Positions 59,601-64,000 of a stretch of 64,000 bases of DNA are shown here, one piece after another. A program made the position numbers and the translations under genes. How positions within the stretch are numbered: the stretch's first letter is position 1; every line of letters starts with the position of its first letter. The notes beneath the pieces were generated by a model that saw only the letters and a program-made list of their open reading frames with translations, ran no database searches and was not told the DNA's origin. The stretch comes from Aphrophora alni (lineage: Eukaryota > Arthropoda > Insecta > Hemiptera > Aphrophoridae), in the NCBI GenBank assembly GCA_963513935.1, contig OY740774.1, positions 30,351,673 to 30,415,672 of the forward strand, in the 5' to 3' direction.

Positions 59601-61240
59601 ATACAACTACAAAAGACTTTCTAGAATGCCGAATATTTTAAAATAGATCCAGGCAATTCGAACCACGTTTCTGTGACTATATAAACAATTATGATTAAAA
59701 CCAATACGATAAAAACGTATATAAATAAAAATTATGACTCTTAAATAAAATAGAAATACCTAATTAAGTTTATATCGCATTTCTTACTTTCTCATATATA
59801 AAACGTATTTAATCGTTTGGAAAACATTTTGTTCGAATGAAGCCTCTAAGGACCCAAAAAAGTCCCAATTGGTGAATTATCAGTAAAAAACCAAAAAATA
59901 GGGCTGACGTAAAATATATATGTAAATCTCAAAATCATCTTTACTGTTTATGCTTGTTTTAGTGAATTACAAATATTAATACCCCATTATTGCTGTGTAA
60001 AAATTGGAAATTAAAATTATTACAATCCAGGATTGACCCCCGAAAAGAAATATGAATCTCGACCGCTGTCAATAAAACTCGATTTAGGATGAGTATGTGA
60101 TTACGGCATAAACGACACAAGTCTATGCCTACTAAAGTTTGTAAATGTTATTCTAATAACAGGTTTCATGGTGTATTAACTTTTTGACTGACAACTACCG
60201 ATCGATTTTTGTGGCGACGATAAATTTGGTTAGTTTTTATATAGTTTTGGGATGTGCGAGTGAGAAAGTTTGTGCAAATTTGTTTCCATCATTTATTTGA
60301 AAATGTTTTGATAACTTTTGTTATAATATTTAGTTTTGCCCATGATTTAGATTTATGGAATGAAGTTCGAGAAAATTAATGTGTTTGATTTAAAAAGATA
60401 TGATTTACGTGTTCTACATATTTAAATATTCTTTTAAAAACAATCACATATTGTTACATATATCAAATTAACAGTAGAGTTAAATGTGAAATGAATCTAT
60501 AATAAAACAAATTTCGCTTATAAATGTCATACAAGATTAAATATTGTCTGTACATAACAAAACACTTTGTCCTAATATATTCATTATAAAAATACTATTT
60601 TCATCCAGAGATAAATTGTATATTGTTTAGAACAAAGTACAATATATTAATAGTGCCATCTCGTATAAAACATACAAAATACATATATTTCGGGACATTA
60701 AAAAAAGAGAATGTTGTTTATCACAGTTTTCAAGGAACAATAAAATATTTTACATTGTTTTAGTATAAATGTTTGCTCATGAAAACAATTTGACATGTCT
60801 CGTTGCATGTTGTTTAAATTTAACAATTTTTATTACTCTCAGTAACAAATTTAACTTTAAATTGTATTTTTTTAAAACGTTTATAACATATTAATACACC
60901 TACTTAGTCAAAATGTTGTGTTATATAATGTCATTAAAAATGAATGTTCACATATAAATATTAATTTCTCTCAAATCGATTCAATTATTTGGGCTATGTC
61001 TGTTGAACATACGAGAGGCGACCACAATTCTAAAAACTATTTTTTGGTCTGCTCAGAACAGATATTTGGCGAAAAAATAGATTCTTTTTAACCCATTATA
61101 TAAATTAGGAAAATATTTATAAGTAAATGTAAAAACAATATTGTATATTAAAAACATAATATCACAAAATATGCACCAAAAATGTCGTTCAATATTGGTA
61201 AATTATGGAAAGTAATACCCCAAATAAAAGTAGCAAATCG
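56700..61240. other. no supported gene; interspersed repeats
   Basis: A family E piece lies at about 56740-56860. A 108-codon minus frame at 58321-57995 has no domain I recognise. 60540-60820 is the inverted partner of 52800-53085. Otherwise AT-rich and featureless to me. Confidence 0.4.
60540..60820 (-). repeat. interspersed repeat, inverted partner of 52800-53085
   Basis: See partner. The reverse complement carries ACATGTCAAATTGTTTTCAT and AACTGTGATAAACAACATTC. Confidence 0.7.
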
Positions 61241-61244
61241 CAGA

Positions 61245-61435
61245 GAATTCAATTGGGGCCATCGTGGTACTTTCCCAGTCCTTACATAAAATATAATGCA
61301 AGCAGACCCTATTAATGTAATGACCAAAAGTAGGTTTAATGGTACTGGTAGATCGAATGGATTTATCCAGTAAGGTAAGTTTGTTTAAAACAGTTGTTAC
61401 ACAGGTTATCTGAACCTCGTAATTGTGTATATCAC
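61245..61435 (-). repeat. repeat family E copy (inverted)
   Basis: Reverse complement contains GGGAAAGTACCACGATGGCC and GAGGTTCAGATAACCTGTGT, matching 43.8, 52.0 and 55.95 kb blocks. Confidence 0.45.
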
Positions 61436-61458
61436 TTCTGTCTTGACGTTGGCTAAGT

Positions 61459-61645
61459 CCTAACGGGCCTCGTAGATTTATTCAAAAATTTATTTTTCAT
61501 CAAGATGAGGCCTTATATACTAATGATGTACATGGTTTCCTTGATGAAAAATTTCCTTAATATGGAATTGAAGAAACGGATTGAAGGATGTGCCACCACG
61601 GTCTCCGACCTTCAAGCATTGACGTTTGTAGGGATATGTTAAATA
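61459..61645 (+). pseudogene. Tc1/mariner-type DDE transposase remnant
   Basis: The plus-strand frame reads FIFHQDEALYTNDVHGFLDE then KFP-stop (61489-61560). After a frameshift comes VSDLQALTFVG (about 61600-61632). This follows the well-known transposase core F-(F/H)-QQDGA-x-x-HY-x-x-x-V-(R)-x-(F/Y)LDExFP, then W-IGR-G, then PPRSPDLTxLDFFLWG. The catalytic-site Gly after Asp is Glu, and the WPPRSPDL block is eroded. No terminal repeats were found around it, so only an internal scrap survives. Confidence 0.55.
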
Positions 61646-62606
61646 AACTAATAGTTGATAATACAAATTGAAAGAATTCAGAACATACACATTTTATATA
61701 ATGAGGTTAACATTATGTGGCATCAAACTAAATACAGATAATTTAGGTTGAGCTTGGGAAGACCTGAGATATCGCTGGGACGCTTGCGGGATTCCTACGA
61801 GACCCGAGTAGAATTCAAGTAAACAAGAAAAAACTTTTTGATGTGTTCTTTCATGTATTAATGTAATATAAACAGTAATTTTAAACCTACACTTTTTTAA
61901 ATATAGTTACTCAAAACCCCTGACTTTAAGGATCACACTGTATTTAATTCTTTACGATATAAAATAGTTGTTTAGTTATGTTGTCCTACGGGCTTTAAAA
62001 TCGACGAATCGGATGTGACTCCTTTCATTGAATTAGATTTGACGAATCATAAATTTTTGATTTTTCGTTGATTTTCAGGTCAAAAGGCGTTTTGATATGA
62101 GCCGATTATTGAGCTTAATCCTTTCTTCAATTTCAACAAATTATGAAGCTTCTTTTTTTACCTAAAATACATCAAAATTAAAACTGCACGTAAAACAAAT
62201 ATTAAACATAATTTTTCATTTTATAAGAGAACTAAAAAGAAAACTTTGACATGTGCAAGTTTCCTATTGCAAACAATATCTCTAAGGGTTTCACTTAACT
62301 GAAAGCTTTACTTTGAATCCAGTAAGATGATCCCCTCAAAGTTCAACTTAGAAAAATAAAACTATAAAAGTAGACGTTCCTCTCTTCTATAAAACTACAG
62401 AAATATTCTTATTCTCCATCTGCACCTGAAAGCTGCATCGCAATCACAGAGGATTTCTGCAATTCCAAGAAATACAAATATGTCTTAAATCCGCTTTGTC
62501 TTTTACATATGTCACTTTTATAAAATCTGTTTGTTTTATAGCAATAAATTTGATTGAGAATCAATAATAAAACTTTGCTACCATTTGATTGAAACGTATT
62601 AGTATG

Positions 62607-62607
<1 letters not shown>

Positions 62608-62684
<77 letters not shown>
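62608..62684. repeat. (TA)n microsatellite
   Basis: About 38 AT dinucleotides, ending in ATATGTATGTATATA. Confidence 0.95.
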
Positions 62685-62692
<8 letters not shown>

Positions 62693-62848
62693 ATAGGCTC
62701 TCATTGTTTATCCCTTTTGGTTAAATAAAGACATTAGTTTGTAAGTTAGAAAATAAACAGTGTAAAAATATTGCACTAACTTTCTCACGTTCTCATCTAC
62801 AAAATGTAAATAATATACGCTCTTTCATACTTCATTTAGGTATTGTTT

Positions 62849-62863
62849 GGTTAGGTTAGGTTA
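62849..62863 (+). repeat. short (TTAGG) telomere-like run
   Basis: GGTTAGGTTAGGTTA, about three units of the insect telomere repeat at an interstitial place. Confidence 0.6.
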
Positions 62864-63023
62864 AGAAAGTTATTTTATTACTAAGACTTAATTTCCATCT
62901 TATAATTCATTTAAATTTGAGAGATATTTATCCACAGCCTAATCTTGCATCTCTTGTGAACTAAACACATCCAGAGCATACCTCGTACTTCATTGAGAAA
63001 AAAAATAAGTTCTTTTTATTATT

Positions 63024-63252
<229 letters not shown>

Positions 63253-63409
63253 TAGTCTTTTCATATAATAAGGATGACGTTGTATCTAGCAATGTTAGTA
63301 ACGCTAGTGACGTTTTATATGTTTAAAAAATGTATAAAATAATACTTAATTAGGTATCAAAAAATTCTTAATACTCAATATTCTGAATAATTAAATATTG
63401 TTCAATAAA

Positions 63410-63580
63410 CAGTGACGTCAGGACTAAGGATGAAGGTTATTAAGGTCACAGCTCGAGGCTTTGTCGTTATCCTATCACAAAACGTTTCCCTAAGCATCAA
63501 AGTTTGCCCTTTAAAAATATAAACTCATCATTATCTAAATATTAGTTGGATAAAGCCGTCAAAGCCAAATTCATAAACAA
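63410..63580 (+). repeat. direct repeat partner of 14333-14503
   Basis: Same orientation as the partner; shared GAGGCTTTGTCGTTATCCTA and TATTAGTTGGATAAAGCC. The remaining 420 bp to the window end show nothing recognisable. Confidence 0.6.
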
Positions 63581-64000
63581 ATTTATAAACGACCCTAAGC
63601 AAAATTTATAACTTATTAAGAAGTAAAACTTCATCTATGTCTAATCGTTTTAAACTTTATTTATTTACCTGCTATATGTTTATTTTAAAAATCATATGTT
63701 GGAGGATACCTTCGAAATAAAAATAAATAAATTCCCTATTAAAATACTTTAAAATTAATAGTTATAATAACACATCAATTGATTGATCACTATACTCTAG
63801 TTATAGGCTATATTAGCAACAAGACTTACTACAATCCATCTTCATATAACTAAATTACATAAATATTATTACATTAATCTATTAGTACTAACTATTAAAA
63901 AAATAAAATAAATAAAGATAGTCTAAAAAAACTAAAATTGACCGTTCTAGAGTATAACATACAGTAATTATTTAGTACGTCGATACACTATTTTTAAATA

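Overview
This is a strongly AT-rich piece of animal nuclear DNA, most likely from an arthropod and probably an insect. The pointers are animal-type transposons (an OTU-bearing Helitron, Tigger/pogo-like and mariner-like pieces, several worn non-LTR retrotransposons), long (TA)n and (CT)n microsatellites, and a short insect-type (TTAGG) telomere-like run near 62.85 kb. I cannot name the species. I see no intact host protein-coding gene, tRNA or rRNA. The window reads as intergenic or intronic DNA built from old, mosaic repeats.

Layout. 1-2.7 kb: unique-looking AT-rich DNA with one inverted-repeat element (338-605). 2.7-12.8 kb: a mosaic of one unidentified repeat family in both orientations, a reverse-transcriptase scrap (about 6.6-6.8 kb) and a 231-bp foldback hairpin (9125-9355). 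13-18.5 kb: retroelement tails, including a non-LTR C-terminal scrap on the minus strand at 15.1-15.3 kb. 18547-19313: a TA-flanked inverted-repeat element. 19.8-33.3 kb: two diverged collinear copies of a roughly 3-kb segment. The second copy carries a four-unit 190-bp satellite and is split by the Helitron. 35179-35944: a Tigger/pogo-like deletion derivative. About 37.0-37.2 kb: a possible promoter and non-coding first exon with a good splice donor. 40.8-41.9 and 49.6-49.9 kb: minus-strand reverse-transcriptase scraps. 51-61 kb: interspersed repeats in inverted pairs and one GC-richer island (56.4-56.7 kb). 61.5 kb: a DDE transposase scrap. 62.6-63.25 kb: very long microsatellites.

The centrepiece is a near full-length, recently active-looking but now broken Helitron (25130-32246, 7.1 kb). 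It has canonical ends: host A, then 5' TC; 3' hairpin, then CTAG, then host T. It encodes an OTU-type cysteine protease domain, a 15-residue tandem-repeat linker, a cysteine cluster, a HUH/two-tyrosine Rep nickase and a Pif1-like helicase. The reading frame is broken in two places. Three separate tandem arrays sit inside the element: about 150 bp x4 near the 5' end, 45 bp x10 in the coding region, and 55 bp x7 hairpin units before the 3' end. The other copy of the flanking duplication, near 21.67 kb, supplies a diverged unoccupied insertion site that supports the element boundaries.
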